DNA of 64,000 bases from Zychaea mexicana (GCF_025766255.1 NW_026516675.1:434001-498000); one strand, 5' to 3'. Numbered from the stretch's first letter, positions 13,661-25,937 are shown. The notes: a model not told the origin generated them from the letters alone. Translations and numbers: made by a program.

Positions 13661-13812
13661 TTAGTTTCCGGTGGGATAAACTCTGTGACTTGCTGACTTT
13701 GCATGCTGATTGGCGGCTGTAGAACCACTGAAAGTCAAGGTGCAATCCTGGCATGCGTATTCTCCTGTTTTGTCTGCCTTCATTGTTTCAAATAATTTGT
13801 CACGATAAAAAT
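13661..13812 (-). pseudogene. Isolated C2H2 zinc-finger exon
   Basis: The minus-strand frame ending in TAA at 13661 encodes EYACQDCTLTFSGSTAANQH followed by AKSASH, a CxxC...HxxxxxH single C2H2-type finger with an aromatic before the first Cys. An acceptor-like TATCTTTAG sits at about 13820 and a donor-like AAAGGTAAGT at about 13880, as for a 60-bp intron. The upstream exon gives no frame that joins cleanly without a stop. It is either the last exon of a gene I cannot rebuild or a remnant. No function can be given beyond nucleic-acid or protein binding by the finger. Confidence 0.4.
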
Positions 13813-13889
13813 GTTCTAAAGATATAAAAAAAAAATTAGGTACAAGGCTTCCGCGCAAAGATTTGAGATTACTTACCTTTCAGTTACTG

Positions 13890-15869
13890 AAAGAAAGCTG
13901 TGAAAGAAAGCGAATTGCTGGGCGGGTCCTTTGCTTTTAACTATTGAGTGAAAGACCAGATCAGATGACTTATAAAACTATGTGAGAGAGATACTCACAC
14001 CATGTTATACTATTTTGTAATCCTGTGGAGCTAATGGGCTATCATCCCTGGTTACATATCCCATAAAGTGACTTTTGACCAATGACTGTGCCTTAGGACA
14101 GTCATCGTCAGCAGAAAATGACCTGATCTAGAGGAACAGATACTACCAGGATGTCATTTGTACAGCGGGGAGCACTTGGGCTTAGTTGGGCGGTGATACG
14201 AGATGACTCTCAACTTCACTGTAGGGTAGTGAGTAATAAAGAGAAAACACTTGGGCTTAGTTGGACGGTGTTACGAGATGACTCTCAGCTTTGATGTCTA
14301 GCCAAGTCCGCGCTCTTTGAAGATAAAAAGAATAAAGCAACATGAAAGGATGACAAAGAACTAACTAAATCAGGCAGTCAAATTATCTCTCTGAAGGAGG
14401 GAATGACAGAACGATCACCGTACACACAAGTAAATTGCACTCTTCTGGATTGTCCAGAAAGCTTAAACTTTGTGTACTGTTCGTACATTATACTGGAAAA
14501 TAGCACCCACCTTAAAAGGTTTGTTATGACGTGAGAATTTTACGATAAAAATTGACCTCAAAGGTGCCTATACTGTACCTGACTCAATTTTTTATAGCAA
14601 GCGTGTAGCCGGCCGGAGCAGGAAGGCGCACAGCAGCTCATTCCAAGTGGATGCTTGAGTATCCGATACGTTTGGGATACGTTGCCAATTTAAAAAAAAG
14701 GTGGTCTGTCATCACTGCAGGTGCAAGTTTTTTTTTCAATCGAATATATAATGGTTAAAGTAACAGGAACAGGTACACTGAAGTCGAAGACGAAGACTCG
14801 GGTATGTGTGTCGCTGTATATAACTCATCTATCATTACGAAAAAAGGTAGCGAGGCAACTTCTCATGCTACAGGACATTTTTGAAGAGACTTAACATAAT
14901 GTTCATGGTGTGGTATAGTAGTAAGGGAACAAGGTGGGACAAAGCATGTCAGTCATTAAGGAACGCATTTGAAGATTTTGCAATAATCAACTAGTAGTGG
15001 AAATCGTGAAGCTTGGATCAAACATCTATTATAATTACAACCTACTTCTTGGCTTCGTTAAACAATATTCGACGATGATTCTCATACTCTAAGCTTAGTG
15101 TATCCATATCAACGGGCTAAAGTACGACACAATCAAGCCATATTTACAAATACTATGTAGTGTGATCAACTTGGTGGTAAACGCAAATTCTATATACTGT
15201 AAGAATATCAAGGATTGAAGAGTAGTCAGAGCCCATTATTTATACAAAGTTACAGCTGGTGTCTCGCAAGAACGGATGGAGATAAAAGGATCACTGTGCC
15301 ATCTTTTGATCAAACTGTTAATTCTAGTTATGATCTTATAATTGGCAGGAGATGACATTCTATTTGTAGTGTGCTTGTTAAAACGTCTGATCGAGAAACT
15401 TGCCAAGGTGGTGATGGCAGCCAAGGTATCGTGAAAGAGACTCATCGTAAAATTTGCACTTATCGTCCCACTATCATATATACAGCAATAGCTAATCATC
15501 GCAGGTTGGGTAATCTGTTTAAAAGCTTCAAGACATCTACCAAGATATGGTTGGAAATAAAAACATCGTAGAGATCCAGTATACGGATATTTGGGTCTCG
15601 AGAGATTAATTGCGCAAAGTCAACAAGAAGGCGCTTTCCATCGTACAGCCAGTTGTGCAGCAGGTCGTTTGAATAATAATTATGGTGCAGTATTTGATCT
15701 GTTATCTAGCTAAAACGATCCAGAACCAATAGATTCATCTGTCGTCATCGCTAACTCGGCTACTGTCGCTGCTATTGCTTTTGCCATTATTCTTTGATCG
15801 TCAGGTTTACGTAGTTTTCGCTGACGATAAGATTCGTCAAAATTCTAGTTCGGCATCTCGTCGGCTCTG
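13890..15869. other. Non-coding stretch with one local tandem repeat
   Basis: About 2 kb without a convincing gene. A frame starting at 14751 (ATGGTTAAAGTAACAGG, followed by GTATGTGT) looks like a first exon, but no second exon could be joined. Short frames on both strands near 15236-15571 overlap each other and look random. Confidence 0.35.
14171..14296. repeat. Imperfect tandem direct repeat
   Basis: The unit CACTTGGGCTTAGTTGGxCG continuing GTGxTACGAGATGACTCTCA occurs at about 14174-14214 and again at about 14249-14289, a period near 76 bp with only a few mismatches. Not seen elsewhere in the window. A local duplication of unknown origin. Confidence 0.7.
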
Positions 15870-17475
15870 TCATGCTCGTCGTCGTCTTTTATTAGATAAG
15901 CTCAATACGAAATTACTAGTTCTTTTCTGGGTCAAGTTCGCGAGTGCATCATAGACTTGTTTGTTCCGAAGCTCAGATCCTTTAATGTGCACATAATGGA
16001 GGGATAGACAAACCGTAAATAGGTTCGAAACGGTGGCAGAGATGACACTTTCCAAGTCTCTTGGAAAAGAAAGCGAGAGTATCCACGCGGGTTGCACCCA
16101 ATCGAGGCAGAGTATTCAGTGAATCGTAGATACTGTTACTTCTGCTGGCGATGTGAATAACTGGTGTATCAACGTCAATCACTAGAATTTCGATAATGTA
16201 GTGATACTTGCGAAAAATAGAGCAAAGGTTTCGATCAATAACATGGTTTGAAAGGTTGATCGTTCGAAGCACAAGTTTTTGGTGTTGTCGATATCATATT
16301 TGATGACCTTGTTAATATCGTTATCGAACTTGTAGTCTCCTTGTACCGGCGCAAACTGGAATTCTTTAAGTGCTGGAAGATCTTCCGCGGAGTGCTTCAT
16401 TAGGTTAGCACTATAATTTGTATACAGACTACGATTGGATCGTGAGCAATGTCAATTACGTTGGTGATGCTTGTAAAATCTGGCTTGAGGCCTCGTTGGT
16501 AATTGTAAATGCAGCTCTGAGTGCTGAGAGGTGCAGGTTGGATGATGACAATACTTTTAAAACTTCTGGTGTGATGCATGAAGAATTCGCTATAATGTTC
16601 AGGAGACTGCAAGTTCAAGCATGTGCGTGCTGCAAAAGCTATTATTTGAGAGAAATGCGGTTGACACGACCTGTAAATGGTGTACCAGACGAGTCGTTTT
16701 AGAGTTTTTGCTTTTGCGACGCAGGATGTTTTGCACAAGTAATCTGTCGCCTTCGTAGCCGCCAATTGTCATGGCATGTGCAAGAAAGACACAACAGTTG
16801 AAAAAAGCAGGATAAAAGAAACCTTATTTTACCTAGTGACACACTTTGAATACACCTCTGTTTATTTAAAAACAGTCAGCACAGCAGCTGAGCGATCAAT
16901 AGAAGCTCCCTAACTTTTTCATTATCGCTAGCACCAAGAATCACTTCTATGTTGCTTTCAGTCGTAATGATCTGCAATAATTCGCCAAAGCGCCATGAGA
17001 AATCAGACTAGACACTACGTGACTCCACATGTCGTGCCATATTTATCGATTTCCTTAAGGCGTATCACCTACGCGAACTGTAGTCGTGTCAGAAGCGTAA
17101 TGCGTATGCAACATCATAAGATATCTGGTAGATAATTGCAGCAGGATAGAAGATGGGATTTCCTCTGATGCTACTTGTGCCATCCATTGGTTGCCAAGAC
17201 AAGGTCATGCTTTTGAACATTCGATCATGAGCAAGGATCGATGGTAAAAGTGCTGCTGTTCCTTACTGGTATGTCACCATGGCACTGCATACGTCCTGTT
17301 GTGAAAGCTGTGAGCAGTCAATCGCCAAAATTGCGGCAAAGTACGACGCATTGTCGTTTTGCGCGGCATCAATGGCTTGGTGACTATCTCGGAGTGCAAG
17401 GTCATGGTGGGGTAGCAACGGAAAAGTAAGAAAGAGGAAGAAGGAACAAAAACGGTTGACACAATTTTTATTCAA
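15870..17475 (-). pseudogene. Decayed F-box/LRR-like gene with TPR-like N-terminus
   Basis: Consecutive minus-strand frames join by similarity but not by reading frame. 17475-17263 holds ALRDSHQAIDAAQNDNASY, like the TPR segment that precedes the F-box in Mucorales F-box/LRR proteins. 17000-16870 holds WRFGELLQIITTESNIEVIL. 16765-16400 and 16400-16182 hold LRR-like lines. From 16272 there is LRTINLSNHVIDRNLCSIF followed by KYHYIIEILVIDVDTPVIH, then from about 16090 DLESVISATVSNLFTVCLS and LHYVHIKGSELRNKQVYDAL. At least three frame changes and several stops mean no protein is made. The family suggestion rests on the LRR rhythm and recalled paralogues, not on a search. Confidence 0.4.
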
Positions 17476-18064
17476 TCCAGTTCCCGAAGCCTGCTGATGT
17501 GCCAGTTGTTGATTCTTTTCGCGGAAAAGCGATGTTGTGGTACGATGTCGTTAATAATGTTTGATTGTGCTCTTGTGCTCTCAATTTAAACTTCATCCCC
17601 AAAACTCTAGTAGAAGGAGGATCCTATCGTCTATGACATAGCACGGATAGGGATGATGTATCGTGTATTATGTTTTGCTGGAGTGTATGAACCATATCGT
17701 ATTGTCTACGGTATGAAATCATCGTATGAACAGCCCTATTTGTGCAGTTTGATGTTTCCGTACGATGAGCTGGGTATACTGTAAGTAGGTAAGGGCCGAT
17801 ATATTTTGTTCTACTAGAAGCGTGTACGATTGTGATATTATTTCGTACATATCAAAAGCCCTCCTTTAAGTTTTGATGAAAACATCAAGAGCGTAAAAGA
17901 GTCGAAAAAAGTAGTTTTACAAAACAAATTATGCAATCCAAATTGGATACAAGTGGAGATATATTATGAATTAGCAGCAAACAAAGAAGATAGACAGTAG
18001 CAATGATGTGATATAGTATATAGCAGCAAAAAACAATGATGCGAAAGCAGAAACATTGGTCGGC
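17476..18064. other. No gene seen
   Basis: AT-rich region between the F-box-like relic and the 3' end of the reductase gene. It would include the polyadenylation region of the latter. Confidence 0.4.
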
Positions 18065-19371
18065 TTAGACACGGAGGACAATTTTACCAACGGTACGATG
18101 CGACTCAATCATTTTGTGGGCCTGAGCGCCATCCTTTAAATCAAACACCTGGTCGTCCTTTAACACCGTCTTGATCTTGCCATCAGCAAGAAGCGGAGCA
18201 ACATCAGTAGCCAGATGGCTCCATGGAAGGTAGGTAACCACCTGGTAAGAGCGAGAGCCAAACAATTTGCGACCCAAAACGGTTGCGACTATCTTGGCAC
18301 CACCAAAGAGACCCACTTTTTCTGATCCAACATGGATGGCTGGACCCACGGCTGTGGAAAACGTGCCTTTCTTTTTTAACAGATTGACGAGTTGGTTGTA
18401 GTAGTCGTCACCGCCCACACAGTCCACGATCAGATCATACGTCTCGAATTCATCTTTTACTAACGCATCCATGGCTTCCTTGGACGTATAGTCAATGACT
18501 CGATCAGCACCTAGACCGCGTACTAACTCGATATTTTTGCTACTGCAGATGCCAACAACTTGGGTCTCAGGGAGTGCCTTTGCGTATTGAACTGCGTAGG
18601 TGCCTACACCGCCAGAAGCACCGATCACCAGCACCTTTTTGGGGCCTTCCTTGGGCAAGTTGCCTAGGCGTGTGATCGCTTGGTATGCGGTCATTACTGG
18701 ATAAGAGTTTGCGTAACGTGAGTTTATAATTTCACGTGAATCACATTAAAAAGATGCAGAATATTAAGCAAGAGCCTTACAAGCGACCCCACAGCCAGCA
18801 GCTTCTTCAAATGATATGTTGTCAGGCTTCTTCACGATGCAGCCGGAACCTTTTGATGCGAGAACCTAAAAATATGTATTTATCAAAGTGAAGTTAGCTC
18901 CTTGTTTCTCAGAGTGTGGGAGGGTTTATCAATAAACACGTTACAAATTCTGCATAAGATCCTATTTTTTTTTATCACACGACTTGATAAATTAATAACT
19001 TGCAAATATCATAAATCGCTGGGAGAAGAAAAGAAAGACTATTTACCATTTGGACCGACAGGCATACTGAGCGTTCCATACACAGCATCGCCAATCTCGA
19101 ATTCCGTCACTTGATTACCCTTGTCAACCACGATGCCGGCATAATCGCCACCTAAGATACGAGGAGTTGACATAAAAGGAATAACGTTGCCTTGTCGGGC
19201 TTTGGCTTCCACAGGATTGACGCCTGCGGCCTTGACCTGTATCAAGATATCAGTGGGACGGGTCACTTTCGGTGTCTCGACTTGGACATATTTGAGCGAC
19301 TCTTCGGCAGAGCCAGTCTTGACAGTTTGCAATGCGTGCATTGTCTCGGGAATGTGTTTTGAATCTGTCAT
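18065..19371 (-). CDS. Medium-chain reductase, quinone oxidoreductase-like (paralogue 1)
   Basis: NAD(P)H-dependent zinc-free medium-chain dehydrogenase/reductase of the quinone oxidoreductase / reticulon-4-interacting-protein-like group. Exons (minus): 19371-19047, 18961-18945, 18865-18781, 18696-18065, encoding 352 residues. The N-terminal catalytic fold shows VKAAGVNPVEAKARQGNV and GGDYAGIVV. The Rossmann nucleotide-binding loop is VLVIGASGGVGTYAVQ, followed by LGADRVIDYTS and DLIVDCVGGDDYY. The end is SHRTVGKIVLRV. The start at 19371 (MTDSKHIPE) aligns with the start of the paralogue at 39242. Exon 2 is 17 nt (GSYAEF) and is needed for frame. It shares all three intron positions with the gene at 39242-40581. 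The substrate is unknown. Confidence 0.9.
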
Positions 19372-19442
19372 TTCGGACTTTTTTATTGTTGGTGGTAGAA
19401 AAAACAAAAGGTTATGGTCGTGTTACAAAAGCACAGCTGTCG

Positions 19443-19452
19443 TTTATATATC
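19443..19452 (-). promoter_or_regulatory. TATA-like box of reductase paralogue 1
   Basis: GATATATAAA on the minus strand lies about 70 bp upstream of the start codon at 19371. A second similar TATATAAG lies at about 19508-19515. Either could position transcription. Called from sequence only. Confidence 0.4.
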
Positions 19453-19699
19453 TTGAATTTGGGTCGGAGCGGATACGAAACAAGCAATAGTGACGCGTAG
19501 CTGCCGCTTATATATCAAAGCGAATTAAGATATATTATTTCAACTGTACTACGAGCATTCCCAGGGGCGACTGTAAACCTACCGATTCGCTAGATTTAGG
19601 AGAGATGTTCTACCCCAGGGGCGACACTATCTTAAAATTTGAGACAACGTTAGCTAAAGATAAAGATGAGTTTCGGGCGCCGTAAAGTCCCTTGATTTA

Positions 19700-20500
19700 A
19701 ATGCCTTTGTCGCGCAACACTTTGTCTCCCGCTGGCACCTTCTCGGATGCACCGCCATCTAGCGAGGGAAGGGGTTGTAGCCCTAACTTTATCACTGTTG
19801 AGGATGATTAAATATGTATGTCATAGTTGGAAACTTGCATGGATGCTGTAGCAGGTGCAGATCAGAGGGCCGCTACTCTTTGGAAACGGATCCGTTCTCG
19901 TTACATGGACGAGATGCCCCATAAATTGGACGAACTTTCCGATAAAAATAACAGCCAAGCGTGTTGAGGTGCTGGATCGCTGGGTTAGGGCATTGGCCGG
20001 ACGTCGGGAGCAGATCCACCCAAAGGTGTCGAAGTTTTGTGGGGTTTTCGCAAAGATTGAGGGGTTGATTCATAGTGGCAACAAGGCAGACGAAAACCTG
20101 GGAGCTATTCGAATTTAGTAACTGGTAGCATTATAATATTTCGGTAACATCGTTACAGTAGTTGCTGCTGGTAAGCATCAATTGCTTAAGCACATGTGTA
20201 TTGTCCATTCATAGTTTGACGAAGTACTGTAACTGAGATGTACGAGGCGCTCCATGGCCATAGCTTTAGCTTTGAGCAATGTTGAAAGACTCGCTAGAGC
20301 GTATCAAAGTGGAAGACAGAAGGGAAAAAAAGAAGAGAAGCAACGGGGTTGCCAAGGGGAAGGAAAAGTGAGTCGACGACAATTCAATCTGCTGGAGAAG
20401 AAGGAGGAGGAGAACGCGAGGAACATTCAGAAGGAAGGAAGAAAGAGAAGTAGCGTACTGGCCATCAAGTCTTCGAACAGTTTGGACACGAGCAGCTAGC
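19700..20500 (+). pseudogene. Harbinger-associated Myb/SANT-like protein, decayed
   Basis: The frame from about 19719 reads SPAGTFSDAPPSSEGRGCSP then NFITVEDD-stop-ICMS-stop-LETCMDAVAGADQRAATLWK and RIRSRYMDEMP. The two stops (TAA 19809-19811, TAG 19824-19826) sit where Leu and Trp stand in the Myb/SANT-like pattern NFxxxEDxxL..SW......GxDQ....W.RI...Y. After a TGA at 19965 the homology moves to another frame: VLDRWVRALAGRREQIHPKV then SKFCGVFAKIEGLIHSGNKA, resembling the trihelix/NAM-associated part. 20254-20499 gives the lysine/glutamate-rich tail. PIF/Harbinger elements encode exactly such a DNA-binding partner. Together with the transposase at 20.85-21.78 kb this marks a dead element. Confidence 0.7.
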
Positions 20501-20849
20501 GATCGCTTGCAAGCGACAAACAGCACTAGAATTAATGGCAGAAGAAACCTTCATGTCGAAAGATATATTCATGATGGATGACCTTTATCGTGCGTGGTAC
20601 ATAGCCCGAAAAATACAAATTCTGTAAAAACTTGAAGAAGAAAATGGAGATATAGTAGTACAAGTATTAGTAAAGATTAACATTTTGGACCATAATGAAA
20701 ATGGCAATATATAATAGAGATGTCATAGATGCACTCTAGAACTCTACTTAATAGAAGAGAAGGGTATGAATTACAAGTTCATTATTGTTTATTATCGCCG
20801 TGACGAGACCACAAATATTCAATAAGATCACCTTTATCTGATATTAAGT

Positions 20850-21783
20850 AGAGCGATCACCGATGTTTCTATGTCTATAATAATACATGTCCTAATGACC
20901 TTGTTCACATCGTGGATCTTCTAGTATCTTGCAGGTTGGCGAATGATGATGAAAAAAAAAAATGTCCCTCATTAGACACCACAAGACCCTTGCGCGCTGT
21001 CCTCTTTCAACTTTGGCAAACAACTACAGAGCCAGCAAAGAATCAAGATATTTGTGATGCAGCGACAATCTCAATTCTCTGACTGGCCCATATACCTTCT
21101 TTCTTTGGTGACTTTGGAGCAGGAGAATAGACTGCATCAAGGTTGCCCACTTGGGGAATATAAATGCCGTGCGTCAGCCAGATAATAACTCATCTCTGTA
21201 CTGATGGCCGTTGATGCTGCAATCAGCTGATGGTGCTTGTCCTGAAGTGACATTTTCAAAAACAACTACGATTGGTCGGGCACGTTGATGTCGGTCAAAC
21301 TACCAGGGTAACCCGAAAAATATGTCATAGAATTCGGCCGCTTCGAGCACTAATCCTTCTCCTTGCCGACATTCCGTACCATGCAGTTGGACAATTTTTT
21401 TCCCACTGCCAATGCGTACAGTCCAAAGAGCCGAGCATTCCAGGAAACCCACGTTTCTCATCAAATGGTACGTGGTCATTCGTCGATGTCATTTATGTTA
21501 AGAGCGCGAAGGTACTATTGAATCATGTTGTGTAACGTTTTTCAACAATGCTTGCAGAAGCGACGAGTGAATATCTTTGTATTGTATGTCGAGATACGAG
21601 CAAAATAATCATTGGAAAGTCGATCATGTCCAGCGATGCGACGACAATCGATGGTAGTCCTGTCCAGCCAGGAGCCGACCGCTCTTTACTGATATGTCCA
21701 TCATCCCCTCCGTTGACCTGTTGCAATCGACGCTTGTATTGAATACGGCGGTGCTGCTCTTTGTATTCTTCTTCGTCGATCAA
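20850..21783 (-). mobile_element. PIF/Harbinger DDE transposase remnant
   Basis: Minus-strand pieces in the expected order but scattered over frames. Near 21640 is NDYFARISTYNTKIFTRRF (the N-terminal segment before the nuclease). At 21453-21370 stands the hallmark RGFPGMLGSLDCTHWQWE followed by NCPTAWYGM, containing the first catalytic Asp of the DDE_4 family. Near 21315-21270 is GYPGSLTDINVPDQS (canonical PGS.NDINVL). Around 21180-21120 are NGHQY, MSYYLADA and FPKWATLMQS (canonical YYLADGIYP.WATF). Near 20910 is KVIRTCII, like the conserved ...IILHNMI. Many stops and frame changes show it is inactive. It lies tail to tail with the Myb-like relic. Terminal repeats were not found. Confidence 0.78.
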
Positions 21784-21789
21784 AAAATT

Positions 21790-22342
21790 CCAAGATAGCT
21801 CGTTGCGTCAGTCATTGTTGGAAGGGGTGCTCGCTGACCACGCGCAACACAACACCATTTGTTATCAATAAAGCTAATTCAAAGCTAGTTACATAAACTC
21901 TATGATCGGAGTGCGCTGATATTAGGTCGGCGTAAAATAACCGTTGGGAATGCATCTTTTAAATAATGATTTCTCTCTCTCTCTTGCGATGAATACTGTA
22001 CTATGTATATGTGCGCGTGTGAAAATGCATAAGACATGCTTATAGTTTACCGGAGCGATAGAATGCTTCAATTACGGGTTTTCTTCAACCACTACAGCTA
22101 CAGGTGCAAATGCTCTAACTGTGATCTTTACCCCGTGTCAAAGGTAGCGCCACTGCTGCCGCCAAGAATGGTGGGTGCAAGTAAAAAAACTCAGATCGGC
22201 TTATGCAGGCTGTTGCCACACACCTGCCTTTTCTGAAATACGCTCTGAACTTGGCATCATCCCATCCCACTCTCTTTCTCTCTCTCTTTTATTTTGTCTT
22301 CGGTTGTAGTACCACATACGCAGCTTGGAAAAAAAATATAAA
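21790..22342. other. Upstream region of the LMBRD2 homologue
   Basis: Contains a CT run (about 21967-21986) and a CTTTCTCTCTCTC tract just before 22290, but no gene. The outer end of the Harbinger element probably lies somewhere in the left part. I could not see a terminal repeat. Confidence 0.4.
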
Positions 22343-25300
22343 ATGGACGACGATCCACCACCTACAGACACCTCGCCATTACCGTCACCGTCCCCGTCAC
22401 TCCCACCCATCGACGATAATAATGACCCTGCCAACAACTACGCTCCTCTCATTCTCGGCACTATTGCACTTTTCATGATCGCAGTAGCTACCGTTTCACG
22501 CTATGGCAATGTAAAAGAGCAGCCCTGGTACGTTTCCGTTGTCTGCATCATTGGCTGGTGTTTTCCGTTCTGGATTGTTCTCTTGTTGCCACTCGACATT
22601 GCTTCGGTAATAAATCCAATTACTATTTTTTACTATACCCGCACCCCCAAATTAATATATCGACACTATTTTATTAACAATTAATGGCGGGGTTGGGGAA
22701 CGACAATCCTTTCAATTGTTATTTAGACAATGTACGATAACTGTGAAGGCGAGTGCCAGACACCATTTGCGCACGTGTCACAATCATTCCTATATGTAGC
22801 TTGGCGGACACTCTATTGGACATCTTTTTGTTTGACCTGGTAAAAGAACAAGAAAAGAGGGGTTGAGGAACCCTTGTCTGTTTTATACCGAAAAAAGAAA
22901 AAAAGAAAGATGAGATATGTAGATATTCAAACCATGGTTATTTTTTATTCGGATATTCCAGGGTGATGATACCAATGATGCAGGCATATGTCAATACCGG
23001 CGACTTTGGCTTTACCCAAAGAGTCAAGGCGGCCGTGCAAGTCAACCTCCGCTTTTACTCCATCTATGTCGTTGTTGGATTTTTTGGATTATTGTATCTC
23101 ATTTTTGGCAGTGGATATACAACAAAGTAATGAGTTCATAATATCGGAGTATTTCGTTGATACTAACGGATGTATGTTATTAGGGAAAAGATTCAAGGTT
23201 TCGTAATGGCAATGGCCAATAGCTGGGGCTTGTTCCTAGTCATTGTCTTTTTAGGATATGGTCTGGTGGCGGTTCCTAGAAGGTTGTGGATCACCGGAAA
23301 CACAAAGCGGCATCTCCGTCAACTTTATGCAAATGCATCCAAGGGAAAGGAGGAATCCATGGATAGTGAGTTGGAGTTTATCGAACTGGCAAAGGTACTC
23401 TATCCCATAAAGCGTCTCTAACTATGCATAAATTTCAAGAACTCATGTGTATCTGTGTATATACTAGACTATGCACGCTATTGCACAAAGAATCACTCCA
23501 AGCGATCCCTTTGTCCGTAACCGCGTGGATCAAATGATCCGTCGATTTCCATTTGTACTTGACAATGACTATAGTGACCGAGAAAACTCAATTCGTCTGC
23601 CGCGAACAATTACCGAAGAGTATCTGGTCAAATTATGCAAGGATATGATTATTGCTTCGAGAATGCGTGATAGAAAACTAGCGTAAGTATCGATTATTGG
23701 AGAACATCCTCAACCCAGAGTATATGGGCGGGAGCAGGGAAGGAAGGAGATGTAGGGACGGGAATAGAGGATACTGGATGGATACAAGCCGAAACGGATT
23801 GAAAGTAGTTATTGATACCCTGCTTTATATTAGATTATGGAGAAACTTGCTACACGAGGCGTTTTATCTCCAAGATGTCATCTCCAATAGAAGCAACACT
23901 GACCAGTAAGCACATACATATTTCTGAAATTGAAGAGTTTTGTTTCGGGTGATTTGGAAAGGAATTGGCTCGATTAAAAGAAGGAAGCAGATACTTATCA
24001 CAGTAAACATATAAATATTTATCCAATCGTAGCCGCTTTCACTCGACACTAAGACCGCTTTCAGAGAACACCAAGTGGAATGACTTTAAGGCATGCTTAG
24101 GTAAATGGTCAGGCTCGTATTTAGTGCCGTAAAGAAAATGTTTTAATTTTCAAAATGTATGATAGAATGGTGGTGGGTTTTACGACTTGAGCCAGTATTC
24201 CATCGTGGCGTAGCCATTTTGTGTGCACTTGTCAGCATCTGCATCCTCTGGTCAGAGCTCGTGTTTAATATCAAGAACCCTGTCATTTCTTTGGTAGCAC
24301 TCGGATTGAAAGGATGTGGATTTAACTATGCTGCTGTAGAGGTAAAAACTACATAATGATTCTGTATAAAGAGAGGTGAACAGATGTTGCGCGCATACAA
24401 GTAAGACTCATTTTTTCTTGCTCTAGCTCATGGCATTCTTCACCTTGACGTTCATGTGCCTTTGCGTATATACTTCATTGTTTAAAGTTCGCTTCTTTAA
24501 CCTATATCTACTCATCCCGAACCATCATACGGATGAAAACAGTTTACTGTGGTTCACTGGATATCTATGTAAAATGATGTTAGTATTTTTTTATTGGGGA
24601 ATGCTAATACGATAGAGGAGTGCAGTGGGCTGATATCAAATGATTACTTTTGCCTGATTGATCTAGGGCCCCCTTATGCTACAACTATATAAACTTGGCA
24701 GGAAACTCAAGTGGTGCAGAAAAATCAGTGTTTAATCAGGTAAGAAGAAACACACATGGACTCGCTCTTTGTGTTATACATCACATCTTTGGTCGTCCCA
24801 TATGACTTCTCGATTCCATAAACCTAACAGGCTTTGTATATCTTTTTTGGTATTTGTTGGATTGGGTGCTAGTTTATGGGTCACGCTGATCTGATACCTT
24901 TTCTGGGAACTACGTTCATCGACTGGTTCCCCGTGGTCATCCTCATCCCTGCTGTTTCGGCCTATTTCAATGTGGGTGGTCGATGTTTGAGTATTTGTGG
25001 CGTCAAGGATCCTTATGAGAATGACGAAGAAAATCCGGATTCAGAGGGTCCTGTCGCTCTGAGTGCAGATATTGCGGATGGCAAAGCGCTCATCGATGAA
25101 GGTATGAGATGATTCTTCTCATTACTATGCATTATGCTAACCAGAACCTTGACAATGATAGAACGCATGATCATGGAACGGAACATAAACCCAGATTTAT
25201 CTAATCAACGGGGTATTCTAAATCGGGCACGAAACGCTTTGGAGGTACATATCTATAGTGGTATATATGTTTGTATAACAGAAGTATTTTGCTTACATAA

Positions 25301-25937
25301 CCCTCTGTTGGCCCTGGAATATATGTAGGCATACACATCCAAGTATAATAATCGCGCATCCTCTGTCCACAGCACACATAGTTCTAGATCCTTGAACACC
25401 TTTGCCAACCACCGTTCGCCACTCTCTTCCAATATCCGACAAGAAAGAGATCGACGGATCGACGAGATTTTATCTGGTCGGACAACACCAAACTCGATTG
25501 CCAGTACAAGTAGTGGCAACCGATATGTACATAACAACAACAGCAGTGGACAAGATAGTACGAGCAGCAGAGAGACATCTTCAGATGAGGAATCGGGTCT
25601 CCAAGCATTTGGTGAAACGTTAAAGTCAAAGCTAAACACACTGTTTACAACAAAAAAAGGGCAACAGGATGCACAACCCTTATTGGATCCACAGCCTCAG
25701 ACTCAGCATCAGCATCATCCAGGCAATGGTGGTGGTGGTAGCAGCACCAGAGCCGGCAGGGTACTTGGACGACCCACATCACCTGAGTATGCTCGATCAC
25801 GGTCCCCCTCACCGACACCAGATACCACTCGATTTTCGCTGGCTGCGGTCTCCTCTGCGGACAGAAATAGCAACACCAAGCCTTTCACTCGCTACGAGAG
25901 TAACAGCAACAATAATAACATGTTTAATGGCATTTAA
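22343..25937 (+). CDS. LMBR1 domain-containing protein 2 homologue (13 exons)
   Basis: Polytopic membrane protein of the LMBR1/LMBRD2 family; the human member is linked to plasma-membrane receptor signalling. Exons: 22343-22606, 22727-22839, 22962-23126, 23184-23394, 23468-23682, 23834-23905, 24033-24100, 24166-24341, 24427-24578, 24667-24739, 24873-25101, 25162-25244, 25329-25937, giving 809 residues. Membrane segments are visible at PLILGTIALFMIAVATV, WCFPFWIVLLLPLDIAS, the FYSIYVVVGFFGLLYLIF region, LFLVIVFLGYGLVAVPRRLW, and in exons 8-10 (GVAILCALVSICILW, MAPLCYNYIN). The signatures VPRRLW and APLCYNY are typical of the family. The last exon is Ser/Asn/Gln-rich and cytosolic (RDRRIDEILSGR). 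The exon 9 donor was placed at 24579 to restore MMAPLCYNY. The ATG at 22343 is the first in frame. Confidence 0.9.

Noticed and set aside
14751..14803. Possible first exon MVKVTGTGTLKSKTKTR before GTATGT
   Set aside because: No second exon could be joined in frame within the next 500 bp.
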